In this document: piece by piece, positions 7,912-16,067 of the stretch
How the letters are laid out: each line of letters begins with the position of its first letter
Numbering within the stretch: position 1 is the first letter of the stretch
Assembly: GCF_000377705.1 (NCBI RefSeq)
Contig: NZ_KB898639.1
Coordinates: 1-33,117 of the forward strand
DNA: 33,117 nt
Direction of reading: 5' to 3'
Source: Salsuginibacillus kocurii DSM 18087
GTDB lineage: Bacteria; Bacillota; Bacilli; Bacillales; Marinococcaceae
The notes under the pieces: generated by a model
The model's input: only the letters and a program-made list of their open reading frames with translations
Database searches by the model: none
What the model was told of the DNA's origin: nothing
Made by a program: the position numbers and the translations under genes

Positions 7912-8240
7912 TATTTTTCGCCTCCTTCTTGTTCCTCTGCAAAACGGTCGCCCCGCCCACGGTTGCTTTCAATGTTATGAACATGAACATGGTCGCCGAC
8001 AGCGATATCTTCTATCGCAGATCCAATGCTCAGCCCGTATTTCCAGATCGTGTCGCCTTTTTTGATTTCTTTGACCGCAATTTTATGTCCGTAAGGGATG
8101 TCTTTTAAAACGTCGACCGTTTTCCCTTCTTCAATTTCCAGTGTCGTCCCTTTCGTCACATTTGGACGAATCACAGTGCCGGTATTGTCCTCCGGATGAA
8201 TGACATAGACTTCTTTTTTCTTCGTTTGTTTTTGAGTCAT
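7911..8240 (-). CDS. suyA: SAF-domain small subunit, probable (2R)-sulfolactate sulfo-lyase alpha (SuyA-like)
   Basis: This protein of about 109 aa has the SAF fold seen at the N terminus of UxaA-type dehydratases (DNTGTVIRPNVTKGT, then DIPYGHKIAVKEIKKGDTI and a closing YGLSIGSA). I place the start at the ATG at 8240, six bases after AGGAGGAAA; an ATG 15 bases upstream overlaps that site. It is the first gene of the leftward unit, about 60 bases downstream of the palindromic operator. It is translationally coupled to the large subunit by a one-base overlap. It probably forms the SuyAB complex. Confidence 0.75.
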   Translation of the reverse strand: MTQKQTKKKEVYVIHPEDNTGTVIRPNVTKGTTLEIEEGKTVDVLKDIPYGHKIAVKEIKKGDTIWKYGLSIGSAIEDIAVGDHVHVHNIESNRGRGDRFAEEQEGGEK

Positions 8241-8299
8241 TGCTTTCCTCCTCATTTCATTACGTATTCAAAGACTCGCTGGTGGTCTCTCAAGTTGTC

Positions 8300-8320
8300 G
8301 TAAGAGGTATTACCTCTTAC
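8300..8320. promoter_or_regulatory. 21-bp palindromic operator, GntR/FadR-type half-sites
   Basis: The arms GTAAGAGGTA and TACCTCTTAC are perfect inverted copies around one central base. The core GGTATTACC resembles the GGT-N3-ACC operators of FadR-type GntR regulators. It lies just downstream of the -10 box, where a bound protein would block the polymerase. No GntR gene is in the window. The regulator class is inferred from the core only. Confidence 0.65.
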
Positions 8321-8334
8321 CTGCTGTAGTAAAA

Positions 8335-8363
8335 ATTATTCCATTAGAAAGCGCTTTCGTCAA
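8335..8363 (-). promoter_or_regulatory. Promoter of the suyA-like operon
   Basis: Read leftward: -35 TTGACG (8358-8363), 17-bp spacer, -10 AATAAT (8335-8340). This is a good sigma-A match with ideal spacing. Transcription would start about 8 bases further left, near the operator. Confidence 0.65.
8346..8360 (-). promoter_or_regulatory. cre-like site inside the promoter spacer
   Basis: ACGAAAGCGCTTTCT matches the CcpA consensus WTGNAANCGNWNNCW at all but one fixed position and has a symmetric centre. Lying in the -35/-10 spacer, it would allow CcpA to shut the operon when better carbon sources are present. Confidence 0.55.
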
Positions 8364-8391
8364 TGAAATATTGGTAATTTTTCTAAAATTC

Positions 8392-8656
8392 ACTCATTAA
8401 AAAAAGTAATGGCTCTAATTAAGATTGTTATATCATGAAGGGGAAGAAAGCTCCCACCGCTTCCCTCTCTGCTTCTTACCTTATTAGACAGAAGACGCCT
8501 TCTCATAAAATTTCTGTGAAGTAAAAGGGGACCCAATGAGAGGTTTTATGACAAAAAATTAAGAAGAAAATCTCCCTGCTGAAAGACCTGAAAGAAAAAC
8601 CGACTAATCTATAGAAAACCCCCTCCTCGTTTTTTAAGGATGGGGATATTAAAGTC
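8392..8656. other. Intergenic region between glcF-like gene and suyA promoter
   Basis: No ORF is convincing. It holds the glcF-like terminator at 8615-8645 and a weak 8-bp inverted repeat (TCATAAAA/TTTTATGA near 8502 and 8543) of unknown meaning. Confidence 0.4.
8615..8645 (-). terminator. Rho-independent terminator of the TRAP-comC-glcDF operon
   Basis: Read leftward, CCCCATCCT pairs with AGGAGGGGG (one A/G mismatch) across an A-rich loop, followed by TTTT. It begins 12 bases past the glcF-like stop, so this operon ends here and the suyA-like promoter restarts transcription. Confidence 0.7.
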
Positions 8657-9970
8657 TTAATTTAGAGGTGTTTTTCCAGGCTGAGGTGCAGCTTCCATCA
8701 GTAAATCCACAAGATGAACCACCCTTACCTTATCTTGTAATCCAGCACGTTGAATGCCTAATTTCATTTGCAATAAACAGCCGGGGTTTGTGGTAATCAC
8801 GGCAGCAGCTTGAGTTTGCTTCATATTTGCCATTTTGTTATTTAAAATGGACATAGAATCTTCATAATGAACAACGTTATAGATGCCAGCCGATCCGCAA
8901 CAACGGTCCTTCTTATTCATTTCTCGGTATTCGAGGCCGGGAATCTTCGATAAAAGCTCCACAGGTTCTTGAAGCACTTTCTGAACATGAAGCATGTGAC
9001 AGGAAGGTTGATAGGTTACGACCTCATCAATCTCCCTGGTAAATTCCAAGTAATTTAACTGATGTAATAAAGCGGAAACATCTATGGATTTTTCCACAAA
9101 AACCTTGGCGCGTGCATCCCATGACGGCTCTCCTTCAAACAAGTGGTCGTACTCCGCCAACATGGCTCCGCAACCGCCTGCATTGTTTACAACATAATCC
9201 ACTTCAGCCTCTTCAAAGGCTTGTATATTACGCTGAGCCAATTGGCGGGCTGCCTCTCTTTTACCAGAATGAGCATGCAAAGCCCCGCAACATGTTTGGT
9301 TTTTGGGCAGGACCACTTCTGCTCCCGCTATAGACAATAGTTCGATCGTCCGCTGGTTCGTCGAATGAAACAAGCTGTCCATAATACAGCCGCTCATAAA
9401 ACCTACTCGCGCCAGGCGTTTTCCTTTCGCAGGCAAAAAAGAAGGTGTGGCCTTGCGTTCTGTTGGTGAAGCTGCTTTAGGCAACACCTTTTCAAATGTG
9501 CCGAGCTGAAGCGGCGCTATCTTCGTTAAATCTGTCAGTTGTGCGAGTGTTTGCAGCCCGCTTTTTTGATAAAGCCAGGTCAGATGCCCGGCAGCATCCA
9601 TCCATTTCCGAGAAGGAAACATGTGATTGAATAAAGCTTTTTCCACCTGCTGCTTCACTTTCCCCTGTTTCTTTTGCTCTTCTATAACCTGTTTAGCCCC
9701 TTCTAGAATTTGGCCGTATTCCACATTGGAAGGACAAGCTGTTTCACAGGCCCGGCAGCCTAAGCATTTCTCAATCGGCTCCTGGATATCTTCAACACCG
9801 ATTTTGCCTTCCCCTAACATTTTCACAAGGTTAATACGGCCTCTGGGAGAGTGGGTCTCCGTTTGCATCGTTTCATACGTCGGGCAGGCAGGCAAACAAT
9901 AGCCGCACTGCACACAATCAAACGTCTTCGGATAATTGATTTTCTCTTGAAGCTCGTTCAAATCAGTCAT
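8657..9970 (-). CDS. glcF: GlcF-type iron-sulfur subunit of a glycolate/2-hydroxyacid oxidase
   Basis: This 437-aa protein has two ferredoxin-type motifs at Cys19-22-25-29 (CVQCGYCLPACP) and Cys69-72-75-79 (CLGCRACETACP). Two CCG domains follow, with signatures TCCGALHAHSG and DRCCGSAGIYN. This is the standard GlcF layout. It passes electrons from the FAD subunit GlcD to the membrane quinone pool. The gene overlaps the glcD-like gene by 8 bases. No glcE is present, as in the two-gene forms of Bacillus. In this cluster the complex may oxidise a hydroxy acid related to (sulfo)lactate rather than glycolate; that is inference from neighbours only. Confidence 0.85.
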   Translation of the reverse strand: MTDLNELQEKINYPKTFDCVQCGYCLPACPTYETMQTETHSPRGRINLVKMLGEGKIGVEDIQEPIEKCLGCRACETACPSNVEYGQILEGAKQVIEEQKKQGKVKQQVEKALFNHMFPSRKWMDAAGHLTWLYQKSGLQTLAQLTDLTKIAPLQLGTFEKVLPKAASPTERKATPSFLPAKGKRLARVGFMSGCIMDSLFHSTNQRTIELLSIAGAEVVLPKNQTCCGALHAHSGKREAARQLAQRNIQAFEEAEVDYVVNNAGGCGAMLAEYDHLFEGEPSWDARAKVFVEKSIDVSALLHQLNYLEFTREIDEVVTYQPSCHMLHVQKVLQEPVELLSKIPGLEYREMNKKDRCCGSAGIYNVVHYEDSMSILNNKMANMKQTQAAAVITTNPGCLLQMKLGIQRAGLQDKVRVVHLVDLLMEAAPQPGKTPLN

Positions 9971-11369
9971 CGCGCAACACCAACTTTTGACCCGGCTCTG
10001 GAAACATCTTGCCTGGATTCAAGATGTCCTTTGGGTCCCACGCTTGTTTGATTCGTTTCATCATATCTATACCGGTCTGTCCCAACTCCATTTCCATAAA
10101 GGGAGATTTCATTGTACCGATTCCGTGTTCACCGGAGAGAGTGCCTCCCAACTGTACGGCGGACTGAAAGATCTCTTCTACAGCCTGTTCAACTCTTTGC
10201 ATTTCTTCATGGTCCCGCTTATCACAAATGATATTTGGATGCAGGTTCCCATCTCCAGCATGGCCAAATACGACTAAATGCAGCTGATACCGCTTTCTAA
10301 TATCTATTAACCGTTCGCACATATCAGGGATTTTACTCCTTGGCACCGTAATATCTTCTGCTACTTTCGTTGGTTTCCACTGAACTATGGCAGGGGAGAC
10401 TTGTTTTCTGGCCTCCCATAGTTTCTTGGCTTCTTCCGGTTTTTCAGGTACGGAAATGTCTCTAGCCCCCAATTGCCGGCAAAGCGTAACGGTTTGTTGA
10501 ATTTCTTCCTCCAAGGCCAATGGATGCCCATCCAATTCAATTAAGATTAAAGCTTCCACATCTGTGGGCAAACCGGCTGCTGAATATTGTTCGACGGCCT
10601 GCAGGGAAGCTTGGTCCATCAGCTCCATTTTTGATGGAAAAATATTAGAAGTTAACAGTTCAGAAATGGCTCCGCCAGCCTCCACAAGTGTATCGAATGT
10701 AACCATTAGCGTCCGCACGCTTGCTGGTTTAGGAATCAACTTTAACGTCGCTTCCGTAATTACTCCCAGCATGCCTTCTGAACCGATAATCAATTTGGTT
10801 AAATCATAGCCGGTTACATTTTTAATCGTGCGGCCACCGGTTCGAATGATGTTTCCTTCTGGTGTCACCACTTCCAAACCTATGACGTAATCCTTTGTGA
10901 CTCCGTATTTCAGCCCGCGAGGCCCTCCTGAATTTTCGGCCAAATTGCCTGCGATCGTGGAAACGTGTGAACTGCTGGGATCAGGAGGATACATTAATTC
11001 ATGCTCATTGGCTTTTTCATGAATATCAGACGTTATTACTCCCGGAGAAACGACTGCGACCATGTCCTCTGGATAAATATCCAATCGCTCGTTCCATTGG
11101 GACACATCCAGCACAATCCCTCCTTTCACCGGCAGGGGACCGCCACTCATGCTCGTTCCCTGGCCGCGGGGATAAACGGGGATATTACGCTGATTAGCCA
11201 GCTTTAAGACGTTAGACACTTCTTCTGTGGACTGCGCCTGCACCACGGCCTCGGGAAGATAAGAACCGAAGGAACCATCAAAGCTGTAACTATAACAATC
11301 GGCCGGGCTTGTTAAGAGTCTGCCATCATCTATAAGAACACGTAATTCAGTGATCCACTCATTTGCCAT
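9963..11369 (-). CDS. glcD: GlcD-type FAD-linked 2-hydroxyacid oxidase subunit
   Basis: This 468-aa protein has an FAD-binding PCMH domain (VYPRGQGTSMSGGPLP near residue 86, DPSSSHVSTIAGNLAEN, GGRTIKNVTGYDLTKL). The C-terminal FAD-oxidase domain ends with FGHAGDGNLHPN and GTLSGEHGIGTMK, both conserved in GlcD and D-lactate dehydrogenases. It oxidises a 2-hydroxy acid to a 2-oxo acid and, with the GlcF-like subunit, feeds electrons to quinone. The start follows AAGGAGGG at 11 bases. It is preceded by a 143-base gap holding two small hairpins but no strong terminator, so it is probably in one operon with the comC-like gene. Confidence 0.87.
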   Translation of the reverse strand: MANEWITELRVLIDDGRLLTSPADCYSYSFDGSFGSYLPEAVVQAQSTEEVSNVLKLANQRNIPVYPRGQGTSMSGGPLPVKGGIVLDVSQWNERLDIYPEDMVAVVSPGVITSDIHEKANEHELMYPPDPSSSHVSTIAGNLAENSGGPRGLKYGVTKDYVIGLEVVTPEGNIIRTGGRTIKNVTGYDLTKLIIGSEGMLGVITEATLKLIPKPASVRTLMVTFDTLVEAGGAISELLTSNIFPSKMELMDQASLQAVEQYSAAGLPTDVEALILIELDGHPLALEEEIQQTVTLCRQLGARDISVPEKPEEAKKLWEARKQVSPAIVQWKPTKVAEDITVPRSKIPDMCERLIDIRKRYQLHLVVFGHAGDGNLHPNIICDKRDHEEMQRVEQAVEEIFQSAVQLGGTLSGEHGIGTMKSPFMEMELGQTGIDMMKRIKQAWDPKDILNPGKMFPEPGQKLVLRDD

Positions 11370-11512
11370 ATTCGTGTGTCCCTCCTTCTAGCGCTTGAGT
11401 TAAGGAACTCACGTGTTTCCTGCTTTTGTAACAGGTGACTGGCCAAGCCTGAAGCACTTGACCAGCCTCCCCTAACCGTTTCAGTATTTCAAAGAGTTCT
11501 GTTCGCCTGCCT

Positions 11513-12586
11513 TTATTCAATTTGAATTTGATAGTTCTCCAGCTTTTCTTCTGCTAATAATTGATTCAACGTGTCTACCAACTTAGTAGACAATGGAATG
11601 CCGTTTTCAACTCGTTCTTTCTTTGTCTGTGCTTCGATTTCCCCGGGATAGTAGATTTCATCCACCTGCGGAGCTTTCTGCGCGCCTTTTATGGATTCCA
11701 GCAGTTGCTCCATAAGTTCTTCATATTCTTCCATCTCTAAAAAGGAGTTAATTGAAATCGCCCCGATAAAATGGCCTACATTTTGCGGACGGGAAAAGTC
11801 ATTGACCAACTGGCCAACGTTTGTAGTCAAAGCCGCGTTTGCCAGCACGCCAGATAAAATCTCGACGATTAAAGCTAAAGAATAACCTTTCACCCCAGCA
11901 GCAGGAAGCAATACCCCTTCATACCCCTCGGTGGCATCGGTGGTTGTATACCCTTCCTGGTTAAGGGCCAATCCTTCCGGTATTTCCTTGTTTTGTTCGG
12001 CAAGCTGTTTGAGTTTCGTCCGCGCAATGGCACTAGTGGCAAAATCAATACTGATCGGCGCCCTCCCCTTCATCGGAAAGACAAAGGACATCGGATTTGT
12101 GCCTAAGACCGGCTCTTTTGCGCCGTAAGCTGCGACACTGGAGGGAGCATTCGTCATGGCAATCCCGATCGCATCATCCCTTGCTGCCAAACCAGCGTAG
12201 TGAGCAGTCATTCCAAAGTGGCCGGAATTTCGCACTGTGGTTAACCCCGCTCCGCATTGCTTCATCATTTCACGGCTTAAATCTGTGGCGAGTGCCCCAT
12301 TAACGGCTCCCAGCCCGTTGTTTCCATCAATTACCGCGGCGGCTCCATTTCTATGGAGCACCTCCGGCCTTGCCCCGGGGTCTATCACCTTTTTTTTAAT
12401 ACGCTTCAGATAAAGAGGCAGATAAGAAATCCCGTGCGAATCCACCCCTCTCAAATTTGCTTGCAGTAGCGCATGCACTGTTGTTTCCGCATACTCTTTT
12501 GGCACCTGATAAGCCAACAGAAGAGCTTCTCCAATGGAACGCAAATGTTCTTCACTTACTAAACGTAATGGAGTTTCAGTGGTCAT
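11513..12586 (-). CDS. Ldh_2-family malate/L-sulfolactate dehydrogenase, candidate ComC
   Basis: This 357-aa protein belongs to the NAD(P)-dependent malate/L-sulfolactate/ureidoglycolate dehydrogenase family. It shows RGVDSHGI (46-53), NSGHFG (120-125, with the catalytic-type His123), GTNP (162-165) and GVKGYSLALIVEILSG. ComC, the (R)-sulfolactate dehydrogenase, is a member. In known sulfolactate degraders ComC and SlcC, of opposite stereochemistry, together convert (S)- to (R)-sulfolactate through sulfopyruvate for SuyAB. Both are present here. The ATG overlaps the permease stop by four bases (ATGA). Malate, ureidoglycolate or 2,3-diketogulonate activity is possible on sequence alone. Confidence 0.75.
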   Translation of the reverse strand: MTTETPLRLVSEEHLRSIGEALLLAYQVPKEYAETTVHALLQANLRGVDSHGISYLPLYLKRIKKKVIDPGARPEVLHRNGAAAVIDGNNGLGAVNGALATDLSREMMKQCGAGLTTVRNSGHFGMTAHYAGLAARDDAIGIAMTNAPSSVAAYGAKEPVLGTNPMSFVFPMKGRAPISIDFATSAIARTKLKQLAEQNKEIPEGLALNQEGYTTTDATEGYEGVLLPAAGVKGYSLALIVEILSGVLANAALTTNVGQLVNDFSRPQNVGHFIGAISINSFLEMEEYEELMEQLLESIKGAQKAPQVDEIYYPGEIEAQTKKERVENGIPLSTKLVDTLNQLLAEEKLENYQIQIE

Positions 12587-14652
12587 GACGATTCCTCCAT
12601 CTGTATCATATTGTCATTTCCCTCAGTTTGAGAGGAGATGCGTTTCTTTTGCACGATATAAATAGACCCAAGCAGAACCAGGCCGCCTATATCAGAAAGT
12701 CCTCCTGGCACAATCATCGCTATTGCCCCAGCAGCCAAAAGCAGTCGTTCGAGCCATGAACATTCGACCTTAAAGTAGCCAATCACTGCAATACCTAAGA
12801 AAATCACCCCTATGACCGCTGCAATTACCGCTAACACAATCTCTTGAATCGATCCTTCGATCAACAAGAGAGACGGATGATAGACAAAAATAAACGGAAT
12901 GATAAACCCTGCGATTGCCAGTTTCAATGCAACCCACCCCACACTAAACGGCGGTGCCTTGGCCATGCCTGCCGCTGCATACGCGGCAATTGCCACAGGT
13001 GGGGTTAAAGTGGATAAGATCGCAAAATAGAAGACAAACAAATGCGCCGCTAACGGAGAAACCCCTAATTCTATTAAAGCCGGCGCGGCAATCGTCGCGG
13101 CCATAATGTATGCTGCTGTGGTTGGAAGTCCCATCCCTAAAATAATACAGGCAATCATCGTTAAGAAGAGTGTAAAGAACAAGATGCCTTCCGTCATGCC
13201 AATGATACTAGCTGAAAAAGCAACGCCTGCGCTCGTAAGCGAAGTGGTGCCGACTATAAAGCCTACCACCGCACAGGCCATACCAACCGGCAAGCCTGTT
13301 TTACTCCCAGCTTCTAATGCCAAGATAAAATCTTTAACACTCATGCGAGTTTCTTTTCTTAATAAACTGATCACCCAGGTAGCAATAATCCCGTAAAAAG
13401 CTGCGTATAAAGGAGAGAACCCTTCAAACAGCAGATAGATGACTACAAAAAGAGGGAGTAACATATGGCCCCGCGCCTTTAACACTTTAAACGCGGCTGG
13501 AGTTTCATGTTTTTCCAATCCTTTTAACTTAAGACGCCTTGCTTCACGGTCAATCATCGTCCAGGCAGCAATGTAATATAATAAGGCGGGAATAATAGCT
13601 GCGATAATAACAGTGGCGTATGGAATGCCTGTTAACTCGGCTAATATAAAGGCAGCTGCACCCATGACAGGCGGCATGATCTGTCCACCTGCTGAAGCCA
13701 CTGCTTCAATAGCTCCCGCAAAGGTTCGTTTGTACCCGATTTTTTTCATTAAAGGAATCGTAAACGCGCCGGTCGTCACCACGTTCGCTACTGCCGTTCC
13801 GTTAATTGTGCCCATTGTACTGCTTCCAATCATAGCTACCTTCGCTGGACCGCCCGGCCTGCGACCGGCAATGGCCATGGACAAATCGTTAATCAAAGCT
13901 CCCATCCCGGTTTTGTTCATGAAGGCGCCAAACAAAATAAAGAGAAAGATAAATGTGGCTGACACACCGAGCGCTACACCAAAAATACCTTCCGTACTTA
14001 CATACATTTGTTCAATCAGCCGTTGATAAGAATAACCCCCATGCTGCAACGGGCCAGGGACGTAATTGCCGTATAGCGCATATAAGATAAACAACACAGC
14101 AAGAAGGGGCAAGATCCACCCTAACGTGCGGCGAGCCGCTTCCAAAACGAGCAGCATAAGGATGGTTCCTAATATGATGTCGGTTTGATTAGCAATCGCG
14201 CCACGCGAAATAATGCTGTCATAGTTAAAAACAATATATCCAATCGGTAACATAGCGACCAGCGCTAATCCAATATCCACAATGCTTGGCCGATGTTTGG
14301 GAGAGCAGATAAAGCCGACCCTTTTTCTGGCCATTGGATAGAGAAGAAAGACGAGGATCATGATGATGCCAAGATGGACCGCCCGCTGTTTAATAGCCAT
14401 TAATTGGCCGAACCCTGCCGTATATAGGTGGAATAATGAAAGGCCTACGGCTAAGAGAAGAACTAGAATAAGCCAAAACTTCCCGCTTAGCTCCCGATGC
14501 TTTGTATCACTCGCATATTTATCGAGCACTTCTTCTTGTTCTTCCTTGGACACCGTTTCTTTATCAGTCGTATGAGCTTGACTCTCACTCTTTCTATTTT
14601 CATGACTTCCTTTATGATTGGAGTACCCTTTTTTATCATCGCCGCTGCTCAT
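12583..14652 (-). CDS. TRAP transporter fused permease (TAXI type, DctQM fusion)
   Basis: This 689-aa protein has a long charged N terminus (about residues 1-55) and then many membrane segments. The N-terminal segments correspond to a DctQ-like small subunit and the rest to DctM. The signature GSSTMGTINGTAVANVVTTGAFTIP-type stretch starts near residue 272, followed by EAVASAGGQIMPPVMG and LGMGLPTTAAYI, all standard for fused TRAP permeases. It imports an organic acid with a sodium gradient, which suits a halophile. The receptor gene lies immediately upstream and the comC-like gene is translationally coupled downstream, so the substrate should enter this pathway. The start is supported by AAGGGGG. 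Confidence 0.92.
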   Translation of the reverse strand: MSSGDDKKGYSNHKGSHENRKSESQAHTTDKETVSKEEQEEVLDKYASDTKHRELSGKFWLILVLLLAVGLSLFHLYTAGFGQLMAIKQRAVHLGIIMILVFLLYPMARKRVGFICSPKHRPSIVDIGLALVAMLPIGYIVFNYDSIISRGAIANQTDIILGTILMLLVLEAARRTLGWILPLLAVLFILYALYGNYVPGPLQHGGYSYQRLIEQMYVSTEGIFGVALGVSATFIFLFILFGAFMNKTGMGALINDLSMAIAGRRPGGPAKVAMIGSSTMGTINGTAVANVVTTGAFTIPLMKKIGYKRTFAGAIEAVASAGGQIMPPVMGAAAFILAELTGIPYATVIIAAIIPALLYYIAAWTMIDREARRLKLKGLEKHETPAAFKVLKARGHMLLPLFVVIYLLFEGFSPLYAAFYGIIATWVISLLRKETRMSVKDFILALEAGSKTGLPVGMACAVVGFIVGTTSLTSAGVAFSASIIGMTEGILFFTLFLTMIACIILGMGLPTTAAYIMAATIAAPALIELGVSPLAAHLFVFYFAILSTLTPPVAIAAYAAAGMAKAPPFSVGWVALKLAIAGFIIPFIFVYHPSLLLIEGSIQEIVLAVIAAVIGVIFLGIAVIGYFKVECSWLERLLLAAGAIAMIVPGGLSDIGGLVLLGSIYIVQKKRISSQTEGNDNMIQMEESS

Positions 14653-14799
14653 TTGTAACCCCCTTCGCTTCTGTAGTACGCTGACTACTTAAGAGGCAGA
14701 GATGGAGCCATCCCAAAAGAGCGCTTCCGCAGACGCAGCTGGAATTTACCGTCTTTCGCGGCCGACGGCTCAGCCTGCATATCCCGGCTGCTCATTTGT
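14644..14799. repeat. Repeat-like insert flanked by 13-bp direct copies, at the permease 5' end
   Basis: GCTGCTCATTTGT occurs at 14644-14656 (covering the permease start codon) and again at 14787-14799. The 130 bases between are GC-richer, with CTTCCGCAGACGC and CCGTCTTTCGCGG, resembling dispersed Bacillaceae repeats. The outer copy opens a 36-codon ORF (MSSRDMQAEP...) read toward the permease. An insertion that duplicated the start region is one explanation. Confidence 0.4.
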
Positions 14800-14877
14800 T
14801 TCCATCCATTACTTCCCTTTTAGGACAGCCCCCCTGTTCAAGAGGACGGTTGACAGAGCTTAAATATTTCTTATCCG

Positions 14878-15936
14878 TTAGTCTTCAGGAATTAATTCCT
14901 CCGGGACCTCCACACCTTGGTCTTCAAAATATTCTACAGCTCCTGGATGCAGCGGGATGGTAACGCCATCCATTCCATCTTCCGGCGTAAACTCACTGGC
15001 CCCCTCAAAATTGCTTTTTAACCGATCTGTATTCTCATACATGGTATCCAGCATATCGTAGACGACATCATCCGGCGTATCTGCCTGCCCGATCAGCATG
15101 TTAGCTACGGCGACACTTTCAATATCATCATCTAAGCCGTCATACGTACCTCCCGGGATGGTATGGTCGAAGTACCATTCATACTCCTCAATGACACGCT
15201 CCTGTACCTCACCTTCTACCGGTAAAATATTCACATCAATCGAAGTCGTCATCTCCGTTACACTGGCGTGTGGAATCCCTCCAGCAATATAGGTCATATC
15301 GACATGATTATCTACAAGCGCCGTCGCTGATTCGGCATTATCCATATAATTCGGCGAGGCGTTTTCTTCATTTTCATAATAAATACCGGCTTCTTCTAAA
15401 ATTTCTCTAGCATTTACTTCAGTTCCGCTCCCTACCGGTCCAGGGGCAACTTCCGTTCCTTCCAGGTCTTGAAGCGTTTCAATGCCGGAATCGGCCCGGA
15501 CTACAAAGTAAGCCAAGTTCGGATACAAGTAACTAAACGCTCTCATATCTTGCATCGGCTCTTCAAAATCACCGGTGCCTTCCCAGGCTTGAAGAGCTAC
15601 GCCGTTTTGAACAATACCAATTTGAGCGTCATCTGAATGCAAATAATTGATATTCTGCGGTGAACCAGCTGTGGATTGAGCATCTGCTGTCACCCCGTCA
15701 ATCTCATCCGACCACAACTGCCCCAACCCATTTCCTAATGCATAATAGATTCCGGCACTTGTAGCAGTCGCTATATTATAATTTTCTTCTTCTCCGTCTG
15801 AACTTGATTGATTGGATTCACCCGTTTCCTCTTCTTCACTTTCTGCTGAATCTGTTCCTTCATCAACTTCTCCGCAAGCTGCAAGAAGACCTGACGTCAT
15901 CCCTACTACTAAAAACCCGGCTACCAAATTTCTCAT
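14878..15936 (-). CDS. TAXI-family TRAP transporter substrate-binding lipoprotein
   Basis: This 352-aa protein starts with a lipoprotein signal ending in the lipobox LLAAC (Cys about residue 21). A very acidic linker rich in Glu, Ser and Asp follows, then the binding domain. NIATATSAGIYYALGNGLGQLW and the later VAPGPVGSGTEVNAREILEEAG are typical of TAXI receptors. It captures the substrate outside the membrane and delivers it to the fused permease 225 bases downstream. The strong negative charge fits a salt-adapted exported protein. The start follows AAGGGAGG. The ligand cannot be read from sequence; operon context suggests a sulfonated or ordinary hydroxy- or dicarboxylic acid. Confidence 0.92.
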   Translation of the reverse strand: MRNLVAGFLVVGMTSGLLAACGEVDEGTDSAESEEEETGESNQSSSDGEEENYNIATATSAGIYYALGNGLGQLWSDEIDGVTADAQSTAGSPQNINYLHSDDAQIGIVQNGVALQAWEGTGDFEEPMQDMRAFSYLYPNLAYFVVRADSGIETLQDLEGTEVAPGPVGSGTEVNAREILEEAGIYYENEENASPNYMDNAESATALVDNHVDMTYIAGGIPHASVTEMTTSIDVNILPVEGEVQERVIEEYEWYFDHTIPGGTYDGLDDDIESVAVANMLIGQADTPDDVVYDMLDTMYENTDRLKSNFEGASEFTPEDGMDGVTIPLHPGAVEYFEDQGVEVPEELIPED

Positions 15937-15998
15937 CGTTTCTACCTCCCTTAGTTCAATCAGGACGGCTTAATAGAAGCCACCGATTTACCTTTTTT

Positions 15999-16050
15999 CA
16001 CTTTAACGCTGAACCCGGAAGCTCCCTTTCCTTAATAAACCGTTAAAGTG
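15999..16050. repeat. 10-bp inverted repeat between TPP enzyme and TAXI receptor genes
   Basis: CACTTTAACG (15999-16008) and CGTTAAAGTG (16041-16050) are perfect inverted copies with a 32-base loop. Read leftward it follows the stop of the ThDP enzyme gene but is followed by As, not Ts. It may be a weak terminator or a regulator site. Confidence 0.35.
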
Positions 16051-16067
16051 CCTTGAAACGAAACTAC

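Larger units (their letters stand above)
8297..8391. repeat. 95-bp direct repeat, copy 2
   Basis: Identical to bases 1-95, and sequences diverge directly after base 8391. It includes the whole promoter, cre-like site and operator of the suyA-like gene. An error-free duplication of a regulatory block suggests recent duplication, gene conversion or strong selection. Confidence 0.95.

Noticed and set aside
11370-11512. Two small hairpins between the comC-like and glcD-like genes
   Set aside because: Stems of 5-9 bp without T-runs. They do not qualify as terminators, and the operon probably continues.
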